NCBI GenBank assembly: GCA_030248065.1
Contig: JASAMV010001041.1
Location: 62,001-126,000 of the forward strand
Direction: 5' to 3'
From: Rhynchonema sp. JSB1_4
Lineage: Eukaryota > Nematoda > Chromadorea > Monhysterida > Xyalidae
DNA: 64,000 nt
The notes below the pieces were generated by a model. The model saw only the letters and a program-made list of their open reading frames with translations, searched no databases and was not told where the DNA came from. The translations under genes and the position numbers were made by a program. Below are positions 47,529 through 58,800 of the stretch, piece by piece (position 1 is the first letter of the stretch; every line of letters begins with the position of its first letter).

Positions 47529-49056
47529 AGGGCTCGGGACATAACCGAAGGAAGGGTAGCAGGACATATTGTTACACACCGTTGGAAAGCATTCCGACAG
47601 CCTATGTCACGCACAAATTTTAACCCCTTTCCTACCCTTTCTTTTTTCAAAAAAAAATTTCAAAAACCAAACCAAAAAAAAAAAAACACATTTTAAACAA
47701 TCTAATTATCATTGCAACTTCAGTCGCTAAAGCATTTCTTCACAGGTGAGGGTGCGAAACGTTCCAAAAATGGTCTTATTTTTCGAGAACACAAGTTTGT
47801 CCTAAATTTTGAGGCCACGCTCAATGTGCGGAAATAAGAATGAATGAGGAAATAGAGCATCGTCGAAAGTACAGAAAATAAGGTTTTAAATTTTTTAATT
47901 TATGGCTAGCTCGTGACAGGCTAAAAATCATTAAATTGCTCTAAATAGGTGGTTACATTCATCGCAGAATTGTGACAAAAAGGCAAGATTGTATGGATTC
48001 GAAAAAAAATGAGAGAAACGTCTGGTTTAAAATCTATTAAGGTCCGAAGACCCCAAAATTAAGATCTCTGGGGCAGCATACTAACTTGAATATGATATTA
48101 GCTATAAGTGCTTATTGTTAAAGCTATTGTAAATGTGATAGCACAAAAATGTATCTCGGAAGTAGCTTTGAAGATATATAACAAGCCCAAAAATTCTTAC
48201 GCTTAAGGGAGAGGCTAAAAATTGCTTTTTTGAGATTCTGGAATGAACGTCACGTCCGTGTGGATTTTGGAATTTTGACCGTTTCTTGTCATAGTAAGAG
48301 ATATTATGGGCATGTTTATTGTTCGATAGCTACGCTGAAGCTACATCGTTTGATGCTATCAAATGTGCAATAATATTTAAAGTGACGACTTATAGCGATA
48401 TTTATTCAGGTGGCTGGCTGCAGCAGCCGCATCATGGGGTTTGAAGTTTGAAACTCGTCTAGATTGTTGGACTGTGCGTTTTTGTGCTTTCTCGTTCCCA
48501 ATGCAACGCAATACGTGGCTTATTTACTTCACATTTCGTCAATGAATGCAATATGCATTTTGGGGCAATTTTTAGGTCTTTTTCGGCCTGTCACGCCGCT
48601 ATCTAAGTGTTTCCAAATTTAAAAACCTTATTTTCTGGTACTTTCGAAAATGCTCTATTTTCTATTGCATTTTCATTTCTGCAACACAAAGCGCGGCCTC
48701 AAAATTTAGAGACAAACTTGTGCTTTCGAAAAATGTGGCCGATTTTTGGAACATTTCGCACCCTCACCGATTGAAGCAATGCTTTGAGCGACTGAAGTTT
48801 TCATGATAAGTTATCCAGAAGCTGTTGTAATCCTATCCACGTGTTACTTGACTTTCAACTCATTTAGGGTTTCTGCACCGGTCGTTTCAAGTTGTGAAAA
48901 AATTCACTTTTTTCTGGAACGAAAAGTCGCTCTACCAAGAGATAGCGAACCTCTAGGGAGCTTAACATTTGTGCGTGACATATGCTGTCACAGTGCTTTC
49001 CAACGATGTATAACACTGCGCTCTGCTGCCCTTCCTTCTGTTGTGTCCCGAGCCCT
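47529..49056. mobile_element. TTAA-flanked element with long terminal inverted repeats
   Basis: Starts AGGGCTCGGGACA and ends TGTCCCGAGCCCT, with TTAA directly outside both ends (47525-47528 and 49057-49060). The arms pair, with mismatches, over roughly 400 bp: for example GGTGAGGGTGCGAAACGTTCC near 47744 against its near-complement near 48755, and the terminal 100 bp closely. The 1.5-kb element has no long open frame, so it is non-autonomous. It shares the TTAA + AGGG end structure with the element in eEF2 intron 7. Confidence 0.8.
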
Positions 49057-49060
49057 TTAA

Positions 49061-50072
49061 ACACAAGTGCAAATTGGCACTAAGATTCCCTCAGATATAT
49101 TCCTTGTTCGTTTCCTTTCCCTTGACAGGATTTTGATAACTTAGCAGGAGAAAATGGACGAAAGCTACGAAATGTCTAATGCTAGCAACACAGAGCAAAA
49201 CAGGACTGGAATGTTCAGACAGAATCAACCAGAAGACACACCTTCACCTAGAACTGGGAGATAATCCCACTTTTGAACTCACGACTCGCATCTGTGTTCT
49301 AAGTTTAGCAATAGAGCACACTGTCAAAGAATGCCAAACCGATGATTTCAAGAGCCAGCTTGGGGTCGCCAATCACAGGACTTCTAAACCGCGCTACGTT
49401 TAACGACAAGGGTTACAATAGGCATGATCATAATGAGCTGAGAAATGCGACAGAAACGAAAAGAAAATACGTACCATAGTCGAGCAAAGCCATTGCAATT
49501 AATTCACAAGAAACAAGCAACCACGAAAATACAGACAGACACAACTAGTGCAGCGTTGCTAATAATTTGGTACATGAGAACATAATTCGTAAGTGTGTGT
49601 GGAACATTATAGAACAACCAGAACACACAAAAGACAACAAACGAAGAAAACCAACAAATAAAATTAAATGTAGCAGTCAACAACAGCATATAATATATGT
49701 GGCGTGAATTTCTAAGGAGCAACGGTTTAAGGTATGTTTACGTGTGTAATCATGTGATCTAGTTCACACGAGCGGCAGGAGACGAAGAGGGATAGACTAC
49801 CATGAAAACACAGCTATCAGTATGTTGTATAATTAGCTATCCACGACAAATACAGTACCTACAGGCGTTAGTATGAATACATGAGGGGGACGCTCAACAG
49901 AACCACGTAATCAGCGAGATCATCTAATAGTCACCATATACAATAACTGAATGTAACGTTCGGAATAGACTTGGGAACCCAACGATCGGAACATGTCTTG
50001 AAAACAATCACAAACCCATCTTTGATCGTTGAACAGTCAAAACCGATTCCGAACCCTCACCGTACACGAGTC
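49061..50072. other. intergenic DNA downstream of TRMT61A
   Basis: Nothing recognised. Open frames at 49179-49403 (plus) and 49504-49722 (minus) lack domains. The 3' UTR of TRMT61A should lie just left of 50073, but no AATAAA is evident on the minus strand. Confidence 0.35.
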
Positions 50073-51856
50073 CTATTCTGGCAACAACGTGGCCGATGTG
50101 AGATAGCCGGTGTGTGTGGGCTGTTGCGCTGGGTGTGTGTAGCAGACCAACGGTGGTGCACTGGCAGCACCAGTGGTGGCCGGGCCAACGTCAGTGTTGG
50201 ACGCGTCAGCAAACCAATCGTGTTCTAATGGCGCTCTGTTGACCTTGTACGTACGCGGCACCAACTCAGCCGTGTGTACACGAACGAAGCCCAATTGGAC
50301 CAATCGTTCACAACTGCGAGCCACTTGTTCGATGCACGGACTGAACGTGCACACACGCGTCACTCGGTCACGACGCAGGGTGAGCTTGGCGAAATCCAGT
50401 GCCTCCCATGGACACGGCACGTCCAGGAATAGGGCGTCGGCTTGTGCTTGTTTGTCGTCAACGACGAATCCTTGTGCGCAAACGTCGCGCACGTGCGTGC
50501 TCACGTACTGCAATGATCACGGTTGACTTATGACATGGCATTTGATGGACAGATGTGGTGACCATCGTACCAGCCGTGCGGCGTTGGCAATCAACATCAC
50601 CATCGTCTACAGTGATGTTGTTGGTCAAGCTACCCAGAGCTATGTTAGCAAACGTTGAAATTTTTGTGGGCATGGACAGGTCTTGAGGGTACGAAATTTG
50701 GTAGCTCGAGCCAGGTGCTTAGCAGGTGAGCGGAGCAACCCGACCCCAACAACATCACTGTAGCACGGACACCATATCCGCTCAACAATCCAAATAACTT
50801 TGAACCTTTGATGTGAACAACCAAATGTGTATAGCCTGGCACCTAGCTGAACATGCCAATCAAAGTGCACCCACCTGTTGCAGTCCGTGTTCCCTCAACT
50901 GTTTCTCGACAGTCTCCGATCGTTGTGCATCGATGTCGTACGTGTGCACGTGTCCCATCGGTGCCACAGCACGTGCCAACGCATGTGTCATCGAGCCAGA
51001 ACCGGTGCCCGACTCCAGCACTACCTACAACAATGCAAAGTGCATCAACATTCATTCGTATTGATTTGAGCTCAATTTGGTCACCAATTCAATCACGCAG
51101 GGCTTGTTGATTGTCCGATTGTGCGGATGCAGAACACAAAATCGGGCACACAGAAGCCTTTTACGTTCATTGTCGTAATGCTATCATCATAATGACGAAC
51201 AACTAGTGCAAGCCTAACTCCCTGACGTACCGATCCGACACCAATGTCAAGTGTTGCAATGACGTAGGCAATATCAGCCGTGTACAAGATCTGTGTTTTG
51301 TGCGGCATGTGACGAGTCCATAGTTCGGGGGTCGCTCTGCAACTCACATTTCATGGTTGAGATGTTGTAAATGGTATGTTATTGATGCGCGATAAACACT
51401 GTTGTGTTGGCTGACACCAGTGTTTGAACAGGACATTTACTGAAGAAGCACCCGAAAGGCAAAAACGTCGATCTCAGCTATTTTTCAACAACATGTGGGG
51501 AGCTGGTCTGGCATGGCCAGGCTCAGCAGTAAAGATCGTTATTCAACCCAACCAGCCAGGCGTGATGACGTTAACCAGTGTTTCTCACTCGTCCAATCAT
51601 AACAAAATCACCCACTGGCCCAACATCACCTCAGCACATGCACATATCCGGCGGTGGCCTCAATCCTCGACCCATACGGCCGTCCAATCATGTATTCGTG
51701 TCTGAGTGCGCCGTAGCGCATTGTGAGCGACTGACCGCGTTTGATCACCACCGGGTACATTTGTCCGTAGTTGACATAGACCATCACCGTGTCACCCTCC
51801 TCGATCAGGCTGTCACCAGCTGACAACATGCCACGTGCCACAACTGGCTGCTGCAT
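50073..51856 (-). CDS. TRMT61A: tRNA (adenine58-N1)-methyltransferase catalytic subunit, 305 aa
   Basis: Four exons on the minus strand: 51856-51630, 51336-51231, 51024-50875, 50507-50073 (918 nt). The enzyme (Trm61/TRMT61A), with the non-catalytic partner TRMT6/Trm6, methylates N1 of A58 in the tRNA T-loop using SAM. The family-specific N-terminal part is clear (LIEEGDTVMVYV..., RYGALRHEYMIGRPYGSRI, TPELWTRHMPHKTQILYTAD). SAM motif I VVLESGTGSGSMTHAL lies at about 112-127, and motif IV with the catalytic Asp, LFLDVPCPWEAL, at about 188-199. FSPCIEQVARSCERL follows, and the usual HTGYLT motif is near the C-terminus. Human TRMT61A is 289 aa. It lies 77 bp downstream of the VPS25 stop on the same strand. 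Confidence 0.96.
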
Positions 51857-51933
51857 TGATTGACTAGCACTTGATTGCGACTATACAATGACGCGACGAT
51901 CAATTGCGGACAGTTAGAAATTGGATTGATTGA
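51857..51933 (-). promoter_or_regulatory. 77-bp intercistronic gap VPS25-TRMT61A, candidate trans-splicing region
   Basis: On the minus strand the gap runs from the VPS25 stop to the TRMT61A ATG. It contains no AATAAA; the nearest is CAATAATC at the stop. Two AG dinucleotides preceded by T/A-rich sequence could accept a spliced leader: TTGTATAG (rc near 51881-51888) and GTGCTAG seven bases before the ATG. A gap of this size is normal for nematode operons. The operon call is an inference. Confidence 0.4.
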
Positions 51934-53419
51934 TTATTGAAAGAATTTCACGCCCTCGTGCCCTCCGGTCTGTAGGAGTTCGGCCTTGCCCTGACTGGTG
52001 AGATGGTCGAGCGCCTTGAGCAGTACCGCCTTGTCGAGACCGTGGAATGCTGCAACGAATACTGGTGTTGTCATTGATGATTTACGTGAAAAACAAGCAA
52101 TTTCAGTCGGCAAAAGGCATAGCCGTTTAATTTCGTGCAACATTTGCTTGACAACCAACAACTGAACATCCACCAACGTTCGGTGATCGTGTCGTCTCCC
52201 TGTGTCAATTCGTACAACGTACAGACGGAGTTGAGTGCGCCGTTGCTCACAACCTGCAACATTGCACCTGCTCGGTGTTGGTCGGCAGAACAACCCATAA
52301 AAACCAGATTGCTGTCAAGGTTGGAGCGTGGCAAGAATTGATTGTGCACATTTTTAGCTCACTGTAATACCAACTGAAAGCCGGTATTGTTCTTTGAGAA
52401 AACCGAATAGGCAGATGATGCTGATGTTTTGCGTGAGACGGACAGACATGTGCACGTCTCCAACGCATCAATGCGCCGTAACCGAAGCGGTGAACAATCA
52501 AAAACGTTCCACCGGGAACAACCAACCCAATCGTATATGAGTTTTGCCCACTCCTCCGGTCGTCTCCAGTAAATATGACAACGATGTCTGGTCTTGTCAA
52601 TCCAGTCGACGTGTCCTGAAGGCAGCCACTATTTTGCTCAACTGAATGTTGTGGTGAAATTAACCATACTTTCGAATAACGAAAAAACTCGAACTCACTT
52701 CTTCTGTCAAGAAGTTCAAAAACTGCGCGCACGCCGTCCGGGGACAGTTGTCCTGCAAGAAATGGTTCATTCCTAAACCTTCATCGTTATCGTATTACGA
52801 AGCACGCCTTTGAATTGAGTTGCAAATGTATTGCAATATTAGCCCAATTATTTGTGAGGTTAAGGAGACAATCAACGCCTAAGTGCAATGGCAAGGTTAA
52901 CCGGAAGTTCTTCCACAACCAGAAGTGGCAAAACAGGCAGCCGAGTAGCATCCCATCTTCGTCACGCACCAAAATATTCCCGATAACATCCCTCCTAATG
53001 CCCAGGTTCCCCAAGCCCACTGCGACCAACGTTGTATCCTTGTGTTGCAGAAGAGTTCGGATTGCTGCAGCTCCGACAGATCGGCAGTGTATATGCGATT
53101 GTGCTGACAATAGTCGAGCACCAGCGATGCCCACGCGTCTAGCTGCTTCTCGCGGGTCGACAGGTTCGGTTGTAAGCTGCAATACATCACATTTCAATCG
53201 GTCAAAACACCCGGACAGCACTGGATACGCAATGAGGCGAAATGAACAGAGCATCGTGTCGACATACGCACACGATCGAAGCTTCGCACTTGACGACCTT
53301 TACAAGGTCAGAACCCACGGATGGCGATCTGATGAACACAATGACAAAAAACAACCATAAAACAGAACTCACGTGAAGAAAGGCGGAAAGTCATACTGCC
53401 ACGGCCATTTGAAACTCAT
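51934..53419 (-). CDS. VPS25: VPS25, ESCRT-II subunit, 175 aa, complete
   Basis: Six exons on the minus strand: 53419-53373, 53176-53031, 52752-52699, 52615-52527, 52253-52178, 52049-51934 (528 nt). VPS25 sits in two copies in the ESCRT-II Y complex and recruits ESCRT-III (VPS20/CHMP6) during multivesicular body formation on endosomes. The N-terminus MSFKWPWQYDFPPFFTLQPN carries the PPxF contact motif for VPS22/VPS36. Two winged-helix modules follow: TREKQLDAWASLVLDYCQHN, then DWIDKTRHRCHIYWRRPEEW, then CTLYELTQGDD, then FHGLDKAVLLKALDHL, and the C-terminus GVKFF plus one Gln. Length matches the family (human 176 aa). Three of five donors are GTTGGT. The first gene of a likely operon with TRMT61A. 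Confidence 0.97.
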
Positions 53420-55000
53420 AGTTCATGTCCCGTGGCCTACACTGCAAAGAAGATAAACTTTTAAACAAGGATTTTGTTTTTTTTAATTTTCTCAAAGTAT
53501 ATCCATCAGCCGACACCATGTTAACGGCATGAAATATACAACCAACGCATGATATAACCTTCAACAGGAACATTTTTTTAGTTTTTATTTCACCAAACGC
53601 AGACACGATCTAACGAAGGTACGTACGATACATAAAGTCTGAACCTCATAGTGTAAAACTCGGGACAAACCCCAACGAAACGAACGACAAAACACACGCA
53701 AGTGCGACACAAAAGTATGTGTAGGATAGAAATCTTGAGCAACTTGTGTGATACACACGAAGAAATACGATAAAAAACAAGTTCTTCTCAAAGCGGGACA
53801 AAAGATGAACGTCGGTTGTTAAACTGTAGCACACTACGGGCAGAGTAACAAAATTGAAACCCGGTCGTAAAGTCAATCAAAAACTTGTGGTATCATCATC
53901 ATCGTCATTGTGCTACAGAAGGTCGTAATTATATAAGGATATTCCCCTCAAACTTGCAAGAACAAGACAAGCGGAAAGCAGGTCGAAAATCATTAGGAAT
54001 TAGTAGCATTGAGCAACAGTGGTACAGTGATCTATGACAAAGAGCGCAATTTTTGCAAATAGCGCACTCTGATGAAACCATTCGGAACGAGAATCAATAT
54101 GCGGGCAACATTGCGGCACTGGACCCACACAACAATCGTCACACATATATTTCCACAAAGTGTTGCAGACAAATTACGCCATTGTTTCTATTTGTTAGGG
54201 CTAACTTAGGTTAAATCCGGAAATGATTTACATGCAAAAATACAAAACATTTCTGGGCTCCAGAAATATTTCCGGAAAGCGCAAAAATCTACATGCAAAA
54301 ATAATGAGTTTTCCGGAAATATTTCCGGATTCATCCTAAGCCCGCCCTCACAGTGCTGTTGGAGTTCATAACATCCAAAACGTGCGAAAAGAAGTCGGTC
54401 TAAGGACGGCGTCCAGAAAACTGATACCGCAAAGCGGAACGAATGTAACATGATGAAAAACAGAGAAAGACTGTTCGGATTTCAAAACCAGCAGCAGGAG
54501 AGCAGTTAGGTCAATTGAAAGGTGTATAAATTGGCGAAACTAAGATAAACCAAGTGTTGATTTTTCTATGGGTAACAACAGCAATCGAAATGCCACATGA
54601 TAGACGGTTGGCTGCAAAATCAGAATTATTTTGAGCAAAAAGCGCAGTTTTCGAAAATTTAACGCGAAAAACCGCACTTCCGTTTCACAAAATTTGAAAA
54701 AAGGAACCCTAAGAATTAATCAGAAAATGTAAAATGCTTGGTGTGCGCACACATCATATGGATCGAATCGTTGTATTTAGTGGTGCAACGTATAATTTGC
54801 GAGTGGATACACAGAAGGGCGAAGAGAAAACTCATTGTACAGCAGAAAAAGGCAGAGTTTCTGTGTGGAAAGGGAAAAAGTTGAGACTGGTGTTTTCGAG
54901 CAAAACGCTACTCAACTTTGGAATTAACTACAAGAACAAATATACTATGCGGACCCAAACCACACCATATGTACACAAATAAGCAGACGTGCTTGTTGAT
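53420..55000. other. intergenic DNA between USP3 and VPS25
   Basis: No gene recognised. A small inverted repeat at about 54194-54350 (CTTAGGTTAAATCCGGAAAT against a near-complement ending CCTAAGCCC) is MITE-like. Both flanking genes are on the minus strand, so this 1.6 kb should hold the VPS25 promoter. Confidence 0.4.
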
Positions 55001-55793
55001 TCATGTCTTCTCCTGTCTCACATAGAACATGATGTACGCTTTCTGTTTAGCGACCACATGAGCGTTGGTGAGTCGAACCGTTGTGTCATTGAAATGGTAC
55101 CATTGTCCTTGGTGCAGAGCATAAGCCGTGTAGTGGCCGCTGGTAACGCTGAAATTTGCAGGACAGAAGTTTTGTGCATTGTTCCGGCTTGGACGTAAGA
55201 AGGCGGTGGAGCACGTTTTTAGCTGCAATAAAGTCGTTGCTAGCCTTAGACAGAAAGCTGCACAAATTTAGTCTCTGCGACATGAACAGCGCTAGCATCA
55301 ACACTAATGGTTGGTTGTGCACACCTGTACAACATGTGCATAACATCAGTCATCGGCTGCGCTCGTTACACCAAATGCAATGTTAGTTTATTGCGTCGGC
55401 ACCAAATGCCGACGCAATAAACTAACTAACCAAATGCAATGTGATTTTGGGTTAAATTATTTATTTCGCGCGAAATCAAAATCGGAGATACGACCTCGAC
55501 CATCGGTCGATATTTTTGAGAGTCAGGCCATGCTGTGCGACGACTAACCCGGATCCGTGATGCACGACTATGGCTGCCAGGTCATACAGACTCTTGTCAG
55601 GCGCTCGACGTCCACGTTTGCGAGTCACAATCTGCACATTCAACACGATTGTAAAGCTCAGTGTTCAACGTTGGGTGATATTTTCGAAACGGCGAAAAGG
55701 GGGGGGTAACACCAACCAAAGGCGCGCGCGGCCCCCCGCGGCAACAAAAAACACCTGCCCCCCTGCGGTTGTCTCCCTCTTCCCCCCCCCCCG

Positions 55794-55845
<52 letters not shown>

Positions 55846-58800
55846 ACCCCCCCCCCACCATTGTTGTCGTCAAACATAAAATAATTAAAATTCAAAAGAT
55901 CTGCACCTGCGTTTTGTGTTGTGTCGTACCCGTACTGCCACCTGGCAAGAGGAACGTGGCCATGTCCAAATCGGTCAACGGGAAGTCGACAAAAAAGTCG
56001 AGTTTGGTACGATTCGACTGACCCCAGCGGAATCGTTTCAGATGCAGACACAGTACCTGAATAAGAAGTTTTCATAAAATACTACATCACAAGCAGTGGT
56101 GTCGTTAGGGGGGGGGTTGGGGGGTTACCCCCCTGGTATGGGGTATGGGAAATCGGCCGGGGGTATGGGGTATGGGAAATTTTTCACTTTTGGAACAAGC
56201 ACCCCTAAGAAATGACTTTTTGACCCCGAGAAGTACCAAAATTGACCATTTTTCGCCTAAAAATGTCAAAAATCGCTTGCTGTCGCAAGAAAACTCTGTT
56301 TTAAGCACTTTTGGACCACTTTTTGGTACTTTTAGAAGATTTTTGGGGTCATTTTTTTCAAAACCCCCACCCTGGGTATGGGAAATTTTTGAGTTTTTGG
56401 AGAAACCCCCCCCCTGGTATGGGAAATTTTTGATTTTTGGGGGTATGTATGGGAAATTTCCCGAAAATTGGGCTGGGTATGGGAAAATTTCGATTTCTCA
56501 ACGACACCACTGATCACAAGCAACTACGATTGCATTATGCCGCTGAAAATAGCTTGTCTTGAGGCTTTAATATTAATAATAATTCGTGTGTTGTGGGAAA
56601 TGAGATTCCCCGACGCAAAAAAATCAGGAATAAAGGTGTTGGAAAGAATCTGAACTGACATCAGGCAGATGAGCAATGAAGAATTGTTTGGTGGACGGTT
56701 GTCTGCAATTGCACCGACTGCAGTGGTACTGTTCGGTGAGGTCGAGCTGCTCCTTGTCGAAGAACCGACGTAGACAATCACTCAGATCGATCGTCTCACC
56801 TCGCTTCAGAACGGGAATGTCCAGGCTCAGATCTACACGCAAAGGGGATGTTTGGTATTTCAGTCATTTTTTATTGTTTTGAGAATGAAAACACGAGCTC
56901 ACCCAAGAATGGATCCTTCTTCGTCGACACAGTCGAACAATCGAGACACGTCACACTCGACTGAAGGTTGCCCTCGAAAATGGCGCTGAAATGAACACAG
57001 CAAATTTGTGCGACAAAAGAGGGCACACCAGCAACAAACACGTTCCTTTTTTTAGATTGCACAAAATTAACGGCAGCGCACCTGACCAGGCTGCCCCTTT
57101 TCAATCTCGTGTCCGGATACGCAAAGCCCAATTCACAATGCAGTCTGTCCAATATGCAACGTAGAAATTCGTGTGCGTCTTGTTGTTGGAAACCTCTGCA
57201 AGCAATCAAAAATGTAAAGGAAAACTGCGTAAACGCAATTTTTAGTTAGCAGCAAAGGTGTGCTGCATATGTACTGAAAACTGAATTGCATAGTTTATGT
57301 GTGATAGACATAACAGATATATAGAGTACTTGTGTGTGTGGAAGATAAGATTATCGGTGACGATGTGAAACGGCCCACGCAGTGGTGTCGTGTGGGAGCA
57401 AAACCGGAAACCAAAAATCAAAATTCGGGGTGCCCAAAATTAACAAGCTCGGATACCACATAGCAGCTAGGGAGGGGGCTAGAGATCGGATGGGTATCCG
57501 ACACCGGACACCTGAGATCCGGCATAACCCGACCCGATACCCCACATTTGAAAAAAACCAGGCGCCCAACAGTTCTAAAAATAACCCAGACGTTGTTTTT
57601 TTGCACCAAAAAAGCCCACAAATTAGACAAATAAATTGCTTGACAAACTCAAATCCAACCTGAATCGCGGCACGAGTTTCCAGACAACTTGAAACAACGC
57701 ATCCGGCGATATGGGCACATGACCATCACGTGTGCTCAGCGCCACCAGCGTTTTACGCAGTTCTTCCGTTAAGAACCTGCAATGCAAGCACGTACGTGCA
57801 TGTTGGGAAAACCGAATCAAAACATCAGCTGACCGTCAAAATGAATAACTGCATCATGCGGCTTCGAACGAACATAAGGAGCTGTTTCTCAATTAACCTA
57901 GGTTAGTATGTTCACAAAGTTTTGGCTAACAGTCTCCTGTCTATTGTGCAGGATGCAATACTTTATCAGATTTAACGGTAGGCACCATGTTATGCCCATT
58001 ACCTTATGCAGCGGAATAAAGCACCAAAGTTGCACTAACGCATCACTAATTCCACTCCTGCGCGTGTTGTAGCGTCCGACAGCTGCCGTTTTCGGTGGAT
58101 CAATGCGCGGCAGCTTGTTGAAATAGCAACAGAAGATCTCGATGTTGCTGCAACAGACAACATTTTAGTTCTCTCGTTTAATCTCATGAATTCAAAACCC
58201 GTGAACCGCACTTCAAACTCTGCAGCACGGCATTCATAAAGCAAGTGTTGCCCAGATTCCTTAGCCCTCTCAACGGCACGCCACCCGTGCCCGCAATCGC
58301 ATTGGCTTCCCCATCAAAGGTACCGATTCGACGACGTTTGCTCGGGGGTGGGGTCCAGGACGACTCCTCCCGTTTGGATGGTGCACCTGAACACTGTGAC
58401 AATTACCACTGGTTTCGTCAGTTCAGGCTTGCTTGCGGTTTGCTGGTGTTTTTGCGACCACGTAAGAAAAAGGATGATGATGGCTAACACCAAACGAATT
58501 TGGTGACCCTTTGTTGCTTTTGGTGTTGCATAAAACATGCTGCAGACCAGCTTAGTTCCGGGAGGCTAGAGTAAACTTTCTACCCACATCTTTAACCAGT
58601 GACAAATTTGGTTGTGGCAGTGGTGTCGTTACTAACGAGAGGGCTGTTGGGGGGCTTTGTGTCGAAAGATCAGCAAGAAAGGACCGTAACTTTAAATCTG
58701 CTAGAAATCGCTTGCCAAAGCAAGCAACACCACAAAATGTCACTTTCTGACGATCTCGAAAGTACTTTTCTTCAAATTGCTTTGAAATTGGCTCATTTTC

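Noticed and set aside
53420..55000. USP3-VPS25-TRMT61A as a three-gene operon
   Set aside because: The gap between USP3 and VPS25 is about 1.6 kb, too long for a typical nematode operon spacing.
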